A stretch of 64,000 nt of DNA from positions 3,038,001-3,102,000 of the forward strand of contig NZ_CP007212.1 of assembly GCF_001411805.1 (NCBI RefSeq), given 5' to 3'. Shown here in pieces: positions 46,667 through 55,889 of this stretch; position 1 is the first letter of the stretch, and each line of letters opens with the position of its first letter. A program made the position numbers and the translations under genes. Below the pieces are notes generated by a model. It worked only from the letters and a program-made list of their open reading frames with translations, did not search any database and was not told where the DNA came from. The DNA is from Burkholderia plantarii (GTDB taxonomy: Bacteria; Pseudomonadota; Gammaproteobacteria; Burkholderiales; Burkholderiaceae).

Positions 46667-47051
46667 TTCGTTTTCAATATTTGCCTGTCAGGGATTTCCC
46701 TAGCGGCCCGAGCGCCTGTGCAGCCGGCCGGAAACGGTGCCGGAAGCGCGCTGGCGGGGCGGTCGGGCGCGGGGAAACGAGGCTGGATCCAGGCCTGGCA
46801 GGCACGGCGTGAAGCGGTGCGCGATGAAGGGAGGCGGTGCGCGGCGGGCCCGCATGCGGGGAGTCGAGCCGCACCGCGCGGCGATTGATCACGGCGGAGT
46901 GGGTGCGGCTCGAGCGTGGCTCACATGCGGCTCATGTGCGGCCCGGAGCCGGCGGCGGGACCGTGGGTGGCGGCATGGCGCCGGCACGCCGTGGCGTGGA
47001 TCGCCCTAAAAACCGGCCGGGGTCGCGACCGCCGCCGGCCCGGCCGACGGC
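46667..47051. other. Intergenic region between hutH and the PPTase gene
   Basis: GC-rich sequence with no recognisable gene. It includes a short palindrome around 46921-46937 (CACATGCGGCTCATGTG). Frames here lack motifs. Confidence 0.45.
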
Positions 47052-47861
47052 TCAACCGCCGACCGGCCGCCAGGCGAGGCAGGCCGCATAACCGGGCGCG
47101 GCGTCGACCCAGGCCGCCGTATAGGCCGCCACGCCGCTTGCTGGCGCGAGCGGATCGACCACCGCCGGCGCAAGCGTGCCGGGCGCGCGCGGATCGAGCA
47201 CCGAGAACGCGGTCAGGCCGCCCGTGATGCCGACGCCAAGCACCTTCAGCAGCGCCTCCTTGGCGGTCCAGACGCGGAAGAACGCGTCGCGCCTTGCCTG
47301 CGGCGCATGGCCGTGGACGGCGGCCTCGTCGGCCGGCGCGAACACCGACGGCCCCAGCGACGCCCAGTCGAGGCTGCTGCGCGCCGCCTCGATGTCGACG
47401 CCGACGCGCGTCGCCGCACTCCAGGCGATCAGCGCGTGGTCGCCCGAATGCGAGACGTTGAAGTCGAGCCGCGCGGTGCCGACATCGCCATCGGCACCGG
47501 CATCCACCGCCGCCGCGTCGTCCGGCGCCAGTTCGGGCCGCCCCGCCTCGTCCGTCACGAAGCGCAGCGACGCGGCCTGCAATTGCAGCGTGAAGCCGAG
47601 CAGATGGCGCAGCGCGGCGCGCGTGGCCGCGTGGCGGATCGCATCCTCGGCGCGCAGGAAGCGCGCGGCCCGCGCGCGCTCGGCCGCATCGAGCGCGGCG
47701 TGGGCCGGCGCGTCGAGCGGAGTGCCGAACGCGAAATCGACGCGCAGCAGCTGCACGCCGGCCCGCGCGGCTGCCTCGGGCACCGCGAGCGGCACCAGCC
47801 GGTGCGGCGCGAGCGCGGCGGCAAAAGGAACGGACGAAGCGGTCTCGAAGACGGAAGCCAT
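47052..47861 (-). CDS. 4'-phosphopantetheinyl transferase, Sfp type
   Basis: Activates carrier proteins of NRPS, PKS or fatty-acid systems by transferring the phosphopantetheine arm of CoA to a serine. The 269 residues show the family signatures NVSHSGDHALIAW, the metal-binding GVDIE and WTAKEALLKVLG. It is of the broad-specificity Sfp group rather than AcpS. It could serve the carrier domain encoded at the left end of the window, though the two are 43 kb apart. The alpha/beta hydrolase gene upstream on the same strand ends 46 bp before its start. Confidence 0.92.
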   Translation of the reverse strand: MASVFETASSVPFAAALAPHRLVPLAVPEAAARAGVQLLRVDFAFGTPLDAPAHAALDAAERARAARFLRAEDAIRHAATRAALRHLLGFTLQLQAASLRFVTDEAGRPELAPDDAAAVDAGADGDVGTARLDFNVSHSGDHALIAWSAATRVGVDIEAARSSLDWASLGPSVFAPADEAAVHGHAPQARRDAFFRVWTAKEALLKVLGVGITGGLTAFSVLDPRAPGTLAPAVVDPLAPASGVAAYTAAWVDAAPGYAACLAWRPVGG

Positions 47862-47907
47862 GGGCGGGGGCGGCGCGCGGCCGGATCGCGAACGGGGAGC
47901 GCCGATC

Positions 47908-48900
47908 TTACCGGATCGCGTCGGATGACAGCGGCGCCTCTGCGGCCGGCGCAGGCCGGCGCAGGATCTCGCCCGGCGCGTCGGCCGGCAGCGCCGCCTC
48001 GCGCAGCCAGCCCGGCACGAGCGGCCACAGCGCCGACTCGAAGCGGCTGTGGAAAAACGCGAAATGCCCGATCTCGCTCACACCGATCCGCTCGGGCGCG
48101 ATGCGCAGATGCGTGACGGGGCTGTGGACGTAGTAGCCGAGCAGCCGCTCGGTGGCCGCGATCGTGCCGAACGGATCGTCGCTGACGCTGATCGCGAGCA
48201 GCGGCGCCGTGAGGTTCGCGAAGCGCGCCACCATCGCGCGCCGCTCGTCCGGCGTCTCGGCGATCGGCGCGCGCCGGTAGGTATCCTCGAAACGCGGCCG
48301 GCTGCGGCTCCACGACAGCGCGACGCCCTTCGGCACGTCCTCCATCCAGCCGAGCCGCCGCGCCGGCAGGTAGCCGAGCAGATGCGCGAGCAGCGGCATC
48401 GCGACGTGCCATTTCCAGAACATGCGCCGGCGCGCCCACGGCGCGTAGTCGCGCCAGTGCGCCGTCTGCGAGCCGACCATCACCGCGCGGCGCACCCGCG
48501 CGTTCGAGGCCGCGAGCCCGAACGCGAAGCCGCCGACGCTGTGCGCCACCACGTCCACTGGCTGGCCCGGGAACGCGCGCGCCGCGTATTGCAGCACCGC
48601 CTCGCTGTCGAGCCGGCCCCAGTCGAGCCAGTTCGCGCGCAGCGCCCGCAGCGAGGCCGGCCGCGATTCGCCGATGCCGCGATAGTCGTAGACGAGCGCG
48701 TCGAAGCCCTGCGCGAACAGCCAGGCCGCGAAACGGAAGTAGTAGCGGCAGCGCACCGCCGTCGCGCACTGGATCACCACCACCGCGCGGTTCGGGTCGG
48801 GCGCGCGATGGCGCCATGCGAATCCGTTCAGCGCAAAGCCGTCCGCCGCCGGGGCGGTGAACGGCTCGGGCGGCAGGCTCGGCGTCGGGGCGCTCGTCAT
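47908..48900 (-). CDS. Alpha/beta hydrolase
   Basis: Alpha/beta-hydrolase-fold protein of 330 residues. The nucleophile elbow is AHSVGGFA; the oxyanion side is in VIQCATAVRCRYYFRF and DYRGIGES, and a late Asp/His pair lies in SDDPFG and IGHFAFF. The start at 48900 gives a compact fold; longer frames upstream are Arg-rich. Substrate unknown. It is on the same strand as the PPTase gene and probably cotranscribed. Confidence 0.85.
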   Translation of the reverse strand: MTSAPTPSLPPEPFTAPAADGFALNGFAWRHRAPDPNRAVVVIQCATAVRCRYYFRFAAWLFAQGFDALVYDYRGIGESRPASLRALRANWLDWGRLDSEAVLQYAARAFPGQPVDVVAHSVGGFAFGLAASNARVRRAVMVGSQTAHWRDYAPWARRRMFWKWHVAMPLLAHLLGYLPARRLGWMEDVPKGVALSWSRSRPRFEDTYRRAPIAETPDERRAMVARFANLTAPLLAISVSDDPFGTIAATERLLGYYVHSPVTHLRIAPERIGVSEIGHFAFFHSRFESALWPLVPGWLREAALPADAPGEILRRPAPAAEAPLSSDAIR

Positions 48901-49087
48901 CGTGTCTCCTCCGGGGGCGACGGCGCCGGATGGCGGCGCGCGGCAGGCGTCGGTTGCGGGCCGGCGGGTCGCGGGCGGCCACGAATGCGGCCACTGTGCC
49001 ACAGCGCGCGGCGCCGCGCATGCCGCGCCGGATGGACCATCTGGAACATTTCGTCGAGCCCGGCGAGGCGCGCGCGGTGCGGCTCGC

Positions 49088-50551
49088 CTAGCGTTTGGTC
49101 GCTTCGAGCGCGCCGAGCGCGCGCTTGCGCGCGGCGTCGTGATCGACGATCGGCTCCGGATAAGTGCGGCCCGGCACGACGCCGGCCGCCTCCAGCACCA
49201 TCGGCTTGGCACGCCACGGCTCGTGGATCGCGTCGGCCGGCAGGCCCGCGAGTTCGGGCACCCAGCGGCGCACGTAGTCGCCGTCCGGATCGAACTTGCG
49301 GCCCTGCATGACCGGATTGAAGATCCGGAAGTACGGCGACGCGTCGGCGCCGCTGCCGGCCACCCACTGCCAGTTCGCCGAGTTGTTGGCGATGTCGGCG
49401 TCCACCAGCGTGTCCCAGAACCAGCGCTCGCCCGCGCGCCAGTCGAGCAGCAGATGCTTGATCAGGAACGAGGCCGTCACCATCCGCACGCGGTTGTGCA
49501 TCCAGCCCGTTGCCCACAGCTCGCGCATCCCCGCGTCGACCAGCGGGTAGCCGGTGCGGCCCCGGCACCACGCCGCGAACGCCGCCTCGTCGCTGCGCCA
49601 CGGCATCGCGTCGAAGCGGTCGCGATAGTTGCGCATCGGCAGCTCGGGGAAGTGGTAGAGCAGGCTCGTGTTGAACTCGCGCCAGCCCAGCTCGCTGAGG
49701 AATTTCTCGATGTCGGCCGCCACCGCCGCGCCGCCCTCGCGCTGGACGGCCAGCGCCGCGTGCCAGACCTGCCGCGCCGACAGCTGGCCGAAGCGCAGAT
49801 ACGGCGAGAGCCGGCTGGTGGCCGGGCGGTCGGGCCGGTCGCGCGCGTCGCCGTAGCCGCGGATCTTCTTGTCGAGGAACGTCTCGAGCAGCGCGAGGCC
49901 GCCCGCCTCCGACGGCTCCCACGCCTCGCGCAGGCCGCCCGCCCAGTCGGGACGGGTCGGCAGCAGGCCGAGCGCGTCGATGCGCGTGGCGCGCCGCGCG
50001 AGCGTCTCGGGCAGCCGGTGAAAGCGCCACGTCGCGGGCTCCGCGAGCGGCGGCGGCAGGTCGCCCGCCGCGCGCGCCGCGCGCCAGTAGGCCGTGAACA
50101 CCTGGAACGCGCCGCCGCTGCCGGTGCGGATCTCCCACGGCTCGTGCAGCAGCGCGCCGTTGAAGCTCTCCACCTCGATCCCGGCGTCCTTCAGCGAACG
50201 CTTCAGCGCGGCGTCGGTTTCGCGCGCGAGCCCGTCGTAGCGGCGGTTCCAGTAGACCGCGCCGGCGCCGAGTTCACCGGCCAGCGCGTCGATCGTCTCG
50301 CGCTCGCCGCCTTCGAGCACGACGAGGCCGCCGCCATCCGCGGCGAGTTGCGCGTCGAGCGAACGCAGCGCGCCGTCGAGCCACCACAGCGCGGCGCCCC
50401 CGAGCGGACGCGTGCCGTCGCGCTCGAACACGTAGACGCACACGAGCGGGCGGCCCGACTCGGCCGCGCGCGCGAGCGCCGGGTTGTCGGTCACGCGCAG
50501 ATCGTCACGGAACCAGACGATCGCGGGCTGGGCTTGGGAATCGGCGGACAA
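49088..50551 (-). CDS. phrB: Deoxyribodipyrimidine photolyase
   Basis: Light-driven DNA repair enzyme of 487 residues, the usual class I CPD photolyase length. The N-terminal WFRDDLRVTDNPAL antenna-domain motif and the C-terminal FAD-binding segments (TGYPLVDAGMRELWATGWMHNR, and DYVRRWVPEL) are clear. The start is placed at TTG 50551, after CCGGAGC upstream, because the only upstream ATGs add Arg/Ala-rich sequence absent from the family. Confidence 0.92.
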   Translation of the reverse strand: MSADSQAQPAIVWFRDDLRVTDNPALARAAESGRPLVCVYVFERDGTRPLGGAALWWLDGALRSLDAQLAADGGGLVVLEGGERETIDALAGELGAGAVYWNRRYDGLARETDAALKRSLKDAGIEVESFNGALLHEPWEIRTGSGGAFQVFTAYWRAARAAGDLPPPLAEPATWRFHRLPETLARRATRIDALGLLPTRPDWAGGLREAWEPSEAGGLALLETFLDKKIRGYGDARDRPDRPATSRLSPYLRFGQLSARQVWHAALAVQREGGAAVAADIEKFLSELGWREFNTSLLYHFPELPMRNYRDRFDAMPWRSDEAAFAAWCRGRTGYPLVDAGMRELWATGWMHNRVRMVTASFLIKHLLLDWRAGERWFWDTLVDADIANNSANWQWVAGSGADASPYFRIFNPVMQGRKFDPDGDYVRRWVPELAGLPADAIHEPWRAKPMVLEAAGVVPGRTYPEPIVDHDAARKRALGALEATKR

Positions 50552-51170
50552 GGGCGAAAAGCTCCGGTGGAAACGGGTTGATGCCAGGATGCGGGCTGGC
50601 GCGATGCATGGCGCGGCGGCAGCGGCGGACCGCGAGGATACCGGCCGTGCGCCATGAAGCCTGTCGGGCTCGCGACGAGCGCCCGCATCGGGCGGAATGC
50701 GCGCCATTAAACCATGCGCGACCATCGTCCACCGGCGTCACGCCGGCCTGGGGCACCACCGAGGCGCGAGCGCCCGGTTCCGCGAGGCCGCGGAACCGGC
50801 GCGTTTCGCGTCTCCGGGCTGCGGTCGCGGCCCGTCCACGCCGTCCCGTCGACGATGCCGCCTCGATCAGCACCTCGCCCGAGCTGCCACGCGCCGGCCA
50901 GGTTTCGCCCCGGGCCCAGCAAGATCCGCGCCGCGGCCACGCCGCCTCGCGCGCCGCAGCGCCACCGCGCCATGACGCGCGTTTCAATCGCCGGCCGCGC
51001 GCGCCGGCTGGCCCCGCCCGCACCGGCCACCCGTTTGAAGTCCGCCACCTACCCGACGGGCTGGCGAAGCGCGCGGCCACGCCTTATAACTCAGCGAGGC
51101 ACCGCCCCTCGCGCGGTGCAGCAGGCCTGCCCGCCCCGCGCGGCGGCCCGACGGGAACAGGAGGCAGACG
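50552..51170. other. Divergent intergenic region, phrB to alkB
   Basis: About 620 bases of GC-rich DNA with no recognised gene. It must hold the promoters of both divergent genes. A strong AGGAGG ribosome site precedes alkB. Confidence 0.45.
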
Positions 51171-52337
51171 ATGGCGAATCCGCATCCGGCAGAGGCCGGC
51201 TGGACCGACGGCAAGCGTTACTGGTGGCTGCTCGGCGCGCTGACGATCACGCTGCCGATCGTCTCGGCGCAGCTCGCGCTGAGTACGGGCTGGCATCTGT
51301 TCTGGTGGTTCGGCCCGCTGTTCGCGTTCGGCGTGATCCCGCTACTCGACTGGCTGATCGGCGACGACGCCGGCAACCCGCCCGAGGCATCCGTGACCAT
51401 GCTCGAAAACGACCGCTACTACCGCTACGTCGTGTATTTGGCCACGGCAGTCGTCTACCTGTCGTTCGGCGTCGCGCTGTGGGTGCTGCGCCACGTGCCG
51501 CTCACCGGCTACGACTACGCGGGCTTCGCGATGTCGCTCGGCGCGGCCACCGGCGTGTCGATCAACACCGCGCACGAACTCGGTCACAAGACGCATCGCG
51601 GCGAACGCTGGCTCGCCAAGCTCACGCTCGCGCCGGTCGCCTACGGCCACTTCTTCGTCGAGCACAATCGCGGCCACCACGTGCGCGTGGCGACGCCGCC
51701 CGACCCGGCCAGCGCGCGCTTCGGCGAATCGTTCTGGGCGTTCCTGCCGCGCACGTTCGCGGGCAGCATCGCCTCGGCCTGGCGGCTCGAGGCGCGCCGG
51801 CTCGAACAGGACGGGCGGTCCGTCTGGTCGCCGCGCAACGAGGTGCTGCACGCCTGGGCGATGACCGCCGTGCTGTGGGGCGCCGCGCTCGCCTGGTGCG
51901 GGCCGCGCGTGATCCCGTTCCTGTTGATCCAGGCCGTCTACGGCGCGTCGCTGCTGGAAGTGGTCAACTACGTCGAGCACTACGGGCTCGGGCGCCGGCA
52001 GTTGCCGAACGGACGCTACGAGCGATGCTCGCCCGAGCACTCATGGAACAGCAACCATGTCGTGACGAACCTGTTCCTCTACCAGCTCCAGCGCCACGCC
52101 GATCACCACGCGCACCCGACGCGCCCGTACCAGGCGCTGCGCCACTTCGATCACTCACCGCAACTGCCGTCCGGCTACGCGACGATGATCCTGCTCGCCT
52201 ATCTGCCGCCGCTGTGGTTCCGCGTGATGAACCCGCGCGTGGCCGCCCACTACGGCGGCGACATGCGCCGCTTGAACATCAAGCCGTCGATCCGCGAGCG
52301 CGTGATCGCGCGCTACGCGGCGCAAGCGCCGGGCTGA
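51171..52337 (+). CDS. alkB: Alkane 1-monooxygenase
   Basis: Membrane di-iron hydroxylase of medium-chain alkanes, 388 residues with six hydrophobic helices. The histidine boxes are HELGHK (135-140), EHNRGHH (164-170) and LQRHADHHA near 310, plus the NYVEHYGL motif specific to AlkB. Electrons would come from a rubredoxin and reductase, which are not encoded nearby. The start follows an AGGAGG site 5 bases upstream. Confidence 0.95.
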   Translation: MANPHPAEAGWTDGKRYWWLLGALTITLPIVSAQLALSTGWHLFWWFGPLFAFGVIPLLDWLIGDDAGNPPEASVTMLENDRYYRYVVYLATAVVYLSFGVALWVLRHVPLTGYDYAGFAMSLGAATGVSINTAHELGHKTHRGERWLAKLTLAPVAYGHFFVEHNRGHHVRVATPPDPASARFGESFWAFLPRTFAGSIASAWRLEARRLEQDGRSVWSPRNEVLHAWAMTAVLWGAALAWCGPRVIPFLLIQAVYGASLLEVVNYVEHYGLGRRQLPNGRYERCSPEHSWNSNHVVTNLFLYQLQRHADHHAHPTRPYQALRHFDHSPQLPSGYATMILLAYLPPLWFRVMNPRVAAHYGGDMRRLNIKPSIRERVIARYAAQAPG

Positions 52338-52340
52338 GCG

Positions 52341-52400
52341 GAGCGTATCGGGGCGTATCGGGGCGTATCGGGGCGTATCGGGGCGTATAGGAGCGTATCG
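52341..52400. repeat. 10-bp tandem repeat, six copies
   Basis: Six consecutive 10-base units of GGGCGTATCG, starting 3 bases after the alkB stop. The first and last units begin GAG, the fifth ends TAG instead of TCG. The unit equals one helical turn. Confidence 0.92.
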
Positions 52401-52497
52401 TGGCGAGGGTTTGCGGTGGCGGCACGCGCATGGCGCGAAGCTGGTGCGACGCGGCCGGGCCTTCATCGTCAGCGCGGCTTCAGAGCGACGCGATCGG

Positions 52498-52578
52498 CGG
52501 GGATTGCGGGGATTGCGGGGATTGCGGGGATTGCGGGGATTGCGGGGATTGCGGGGATTGCGGGGATTGCGGGGATTG
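52498..52578. repeat. 9-bp tandem repeat, nine perfect copies
   Basis: Nine identical units of CGGGGATTG in the gap between the convergent alkB and succinate-semialdehyde dehydrogenase genes. Perfect identity suggests recent slippage. It lies in no supported gene. Confidence 0.93.
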
Positions 52579-52642
52579 CGACGCGGCCCTCGCGGGCGCG
52601 CGTCGCATGCAGCGGTTCAGACCGGGCGGCGCGCCGCCGGCA

Positions 52643-54088
52643 TCAGACCGCCGCGACCGTCACCGACTTCGTGACGAGGTACGGCTCGAGCGCTTCCGGG
52701 CCGCCCTCCGAGCCGTAGCCCGAATCCTTCACGCCGCCGAACGGCATTTCCGGCCAGGGCGTGGCCGGCTGGTTGATCCACAGCATCCCCACTTCCACGC
52801 GCTGGGTCAGCAGGTGGACGTTCTTGAACGAACGCGTGAACGCGTAGCCGGCCAGGCCGTAAGGCAGGCGGTTCGCTTCGGTGATCGCATCGTCGAGCGA
52901 GTCGAAGCCGCGCACCGCCGCGACCGGACCGAACGGCTCGTTGTTGAACACGTCGGCGTCGAGCGGCACGTCGGCCAGCACGGTCGGCGCGAAGAAGTTG
53001 CCGGCCGAGCCGATCCGCTCGCCGCCCGTGGCCACCGTCGCGCCCGCCTTGCGTGCGTCGGCCACCACCTTCTCCATCGCCGTCAGGCGGCGCGGGTTCG
53101 CGAGCGGCCCGAGGCTCGTGCCGGCCGCGAGGCCATCGCCCACCTTCAGCCCTTCGGCGTGCTTGACCAGCGCCTTCACGAATTCCTCGCGCACGCTGTT
53201 GTGGACCAGGAAACGCGTCGGCGAGATGCAGACCTGGCCCGCGTTGCGGAACTTCGCGCCGCCGGAAGCCTTGACCGCGAGTTCGAGGTCGGCGTCCTCG
53301 GCGACGATCACCGGCGCGTGGCCGCCCAGCTCCATCGTCGCGCGCTTCATGTGCTGGCCCGCCAGCGCGGCGAGCTGCTTGCCCACCGGCGTCGAGCCCG
53401 TGAACGTGACCTTGCGGATCACCGGATGCGGGATCAGGTAGTTCGAGATCTCGGCCGGGTCGCCGTAGACGAGGCCCACCACGCCGGCCGGCACGCCCGC
53501 GTCCACGAACGCGCGCAGCAGCTGGGCCGGCGACGCCGGGGTTTCCTCCGGTGCCTTGACGAGGAACGAGCAGCCGGTGGCGAGCGCCGCGCTGAGCTTG
53601 CGCACCACCTGGTTGACCGGGAAGTTCCACGGCGTGAACGCCGCCACCGGGCCGACCGGCTCCTTGACCACCGTCTGCTGCACCGCCAGGTTGCGCGGCG
53701 GCACGATCCGGCCGTAGACGCGGCGGCCCTCGTCGGCGAACCATTCGATGATGTCGGCGGCCGACATCACTTCGATCTTCGCCTCGGCGAGCGGCTTGCC
53801 CTGCTCCAGCGTCATCAGCTGCGCGATCGAATCCGCGCGCTCGCGCACCAGCGCCGCGGCCTTGCGCATCAGCACCGCGCGCTCGTAGGCGCTGACCTTG
53901 CGCCATGCTTCGAAGCCGCGCTGCGCCGCGTCGAGCGCGCGGTCGAGATCGGCGATGCCCGCGTGCGCGACCTTGCCGATCACCTGGCCCGTCGCCGGAT
54001 TCGCGACGTCGATGGTCTTGCCGCTGGCGGCATCGCACCACTCGCCGTTGATGAGGAGCTGCGTGTCGGTGTAGTTCGTATTCGTCAT
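52643..54088 (-). CDS. gabD: NAD(P)-dependent succinate-semialdehyde dehydrogenase
   Basis: Aldehyde dehydrogenase of 481 residues, the GabD length. General base E253 in MELGGHAP, nucleophile C287 in NAGQVCISP, cofactor loop FTGSTPVG at 229-236. The last residues and the [16 protein letters not shown] segment fit the GabD/SSADH group, which oxidises succinate semialdehyde from GABA to succinate. That would complete the puu route if a GABA transaminase is present elsewhere. The start at 54088 follows an AGGTGG site; a GTG frame further upstream is Arg/Pro-rich and not conserved. Confidence 0.9.
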   Translation of the reverse strand: MTNTNYTDTQLLINGEWCDAASGKTIDVANPATGQVIGKVAHAGIADLDRALDAAQRGFEAWRKVSAYERAVLMRKAAALVRERADSIAQLMTLEQGKPLAEAKIEVMSAADIIEWFADEGRRVYGRIVPPRNLAVQQTVVKEPVGPVAAFTPWNFPVNQVVRKLSAALATGCSFLVKAPEETPASPAQLLRAFVDAGVPAGVVGLVYGDPAEISNYLIPHPVIRKVTFTGSTPVGKQLAALAGQHMKRATMELGGHAPVIVAEDADLELAVKASGGAKFRNAGQVCISPTRFLVHNSVREEFVKALVKHAEGLKVGDGLAAGTSLGPLANPRRLTAMEKVVADARKAGATVATGGERIGSAGNFFAPTVLADVPLDADVFNNEPFGPVAAVRGFDSLDDAITEANRLPYGLAGYAFTRSFKNVHLLTQRVEVGMLWINQPATPWPEMPFGGVKDSGYGSEGGPEALEPYLVTKSVTVAAV

Positions 54089-54362
54089 CTGGATATCCAC
54101 CTGATCGGGAAAATGAGCGGCCAGGGCCGGGGGCCGGCGCCGGCCCGGACGCCCGAGGCTCGGGCGTGGGCGGCGCGCGCGGCCCGCGGCGTCCGGTTCG
54201 GCGACGGGCGCCGTCGACGACATGGCGGGCCGGACCGGTGCCGTGTCGTCCCGGGGCGCGGCCGGCCTGGCGGCACCGCCGGGCCGGCGCGCGGCCCGGT
54301 CCCGCGCGGCGCCTGCCGTCCGCGCAAAGACGTAAGCGTACCGCGTCCGGGAAAAGTCTGCG

Positions 54363-54402
54363 TGACAGGTCCGCGTAACCGCCTGACAGGTCCGCCTGAC
54401 AG
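54363..54402. repeat. Direct repeats upstream of gabD
   Basis: TGACAGGTCCGC occurs at 54363-54374 and 54384-54395, and TGACAG again at 54397-54402. The 12-base copies are 21 bases apart, two helical turns, as in some operators. They are about 280 bases upstream of gabD. Confidence 0.5.
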
Positions 54403-54571
54403 CCCCTCGGCCGGGCGGCCGGGCCGGCGCCCGCTCACGACGAGACGTTCGGGCATGAAACCGGGACGGGCCGGCGTGTCTGCCGCCCGTGCGCGGCGCG
54501 AAGATGGCGGATATCGACGGCACGCTTTCCCCGGCGCGCTTTTTTCTCTCTTTCCTTGATCGGAAGGCCCC

Positions 54572-55061
54572 ATGTCACACGTCGAAAGTTTCGAATACGT
54601 GTTTCTCGGTGGCGGCAAGGGCGGCAAGACGCTCGCGATGGAACTGGCGCGCGCCGGCCGGCACGTGACCGTGGTGCATGACGGCGCGCGCGGCGCGAGG
54701 ACGAGGACGTGAGCGCCGCGATCGAGGCCGCGTTCGCCGCCGAGGGCATCGCGATCCGCAAGGGCGCGCGTGCCGCCGAGGTGAGCGGCACCTCGGGCCG
54801 GGCGGTGACGCTGCGCCTCGACGACGGCGGCAGCATGACCGGCAGCCACTTGCTGGTGGCCACCGGGCGCACGCCGCTCACGCGCGGCATCGGCCTCGCC
54901 GCGGGCGGCGTCGGACGCGTGACTACGGCGTGGACGAAGCGCTCGTCGCGCCGCTGACCCGCGTGCCGGACCTGCTCGCGGCGGCCATCGCGCCCGCGAC
55001 GCTACGCGCAAAGAATGTCCCGGCGCCGCCGCGCTCGGGCGACGGCAAAATTTCCTGGTGA
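54572..55061 (+). pseudogene. Decayed FAD-dependent pyridine nucleotide-disulfide oxidoreductase
   Basis: The first frame (54572-54712) begins with the FAD-binding motif VFLGGGKGGKTLAMELARAG and then stops. A second frame (through 54957) picks up the middle of the same family, with DVSAAIEAAFAAEGI and HLLVATGRTPLTR, and ends out of frame with the third piece. Comparison with a normal protein of about 450 residues implies a large internal deletion that removes the redox-active CxxxxC region, plus at least two frame changes. A remnant, not a functional gene. Confidence 0.75.
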
Positions 55062-55272
55062 CAGCCAGGGTCCCGAGCCTGCAGGCAGGCCGCCGCAGTT
55101 CGTCCACCTCGGCGCCGCTGGTTGCGGTCGCGACGGCGACAGTCAATAGAAAACCTCACCCTGCAGGCGAACCGCTTTCTGTCCGCGACGGCCGCCGTCA
55201 TCTTCGTTCGATGCGTACATTAACGAGTATCGCGGACTGGACTAACTTGGACCTAGTCCACCAGGAGCAATC

Positions 55273-55509
55273 ATGCAAACCGTCAACATTCATGAAGCGA
55301 AGACTCAGTTTGCGCGCTTGGTCGACGCTGCGGCCGGCGGGGAGGAAATCGTGATTGCGAAGGCGGGTAAGCCAGCCGCGCGTCTGGTGCCGATGGCGCA
55401 GGTCAAGGTGGCGCGGCGGTTTGGTGGCTTGAAAGGCAAGATTCGCATCACTGACGATTTCGACGCGCCGCTTCCCGGCGACGTGCTCGCGGAATTCGAG
55501 GGACGTTGA
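55273..55509 (+). CDS. vapB: VapB-like (Phd/YefM fold) antitoxin
   Basis: Antitoxin of 78 residues of the prevent-host-death type. The N terminus MQTVNIHEAKTQFARLVD is the Phd/YefM DNA-binding fold signature; AGKPAARLVPM is the next conserved element and the acidic, flexible C terminus is the toxin-binding tail. A GACCTAGTCCACCAGGAGC leader carries the ribosome site. The stop overlaps the ATG of the PIN-toxin remnant (TGATG), the usual toxin-antitoxin coupling. It may still autoregulate. Confidence 0.85.
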   Translation: MQTVNIHEAKTQFARLVDAAAGGEEIVIAKAGKPAARLVPMAQVKVARRFGGLKGKIRITDDFDAPLPGDVLAEFEGR

Positions 55510-55889
55510 TGCGCCTGTTGCTCGATACCACATTTTTCTCTGGTCGGTCGCGAACGCCCCAGGCTGAGCGCGAAAGCGCGGCAGTTGATACGGGATGCCG
55601 AGGACGTATTCGTGAGTCGCGCCGCTATCTGGGAGGCGTCGATCAAAGCGGGGCTTGGCAAACTCGATGTCGATGTGAACCTGCTGGTGGCCGAGATTCA
55701 TGCAAGCGGGTTTGTAGAGCTTCCGGTGCGTGCCGTTCACGCTGCCATGGTTCGTGATTTGCCTGAGACTCACCGCGCCCCATTCGACCACCTTTTGGTG
55801 GCGCAGTCTCCATGTGAGCCGCTACGGCTGGTGACCTGCGATGGCCACCTTTCGAAATACACGGACCTCGTTATCACGATAAAGATCGC
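55509..55889 (+). pseudogene. vapC: Frameshifted VapC PIN-domain toxin
   Basis: Begins MRLLLDT at 55509, then loses frame near 55529 and again near 55557. Adding one base at each place restores a PIN start (LLLDTHIFLWSVANAPRLS). The rest (RDAEDVFVSRAAIWEASIKAGLG, FDHLLVAQS, CDGHLSKY) is a good VapC. Both lesions fall in short C runs (ACC and CCCC), so real frameshifts or base-calling errors are possible. No stop is seen at the expected C-terminal end, and the frame runs on. Confidence 0.75.

Noticed and set aside
45066..46703. Long plus-strand open frame opposite hutH
   Set aside because: Same shadow effect: Arg/Gln/His-rich product, no motif, and the minus strand carries hutH with the ASG triad.
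52498..52578. Regular short repeats that might be read as a CRISPR array
   Set aside because: Units are 9 bases, contiguous and without spacers, and no cas gene is near. It is a simple tandem repeat.
52400..54559. Very long plus-strand open frame opposite gabD
   Set aside because: It is the shadow of a high-GC gene. Its product is Arg/His/Ala-rich without domains, whereas the minus strand encodes a clear aldehyde dehydrogenase.
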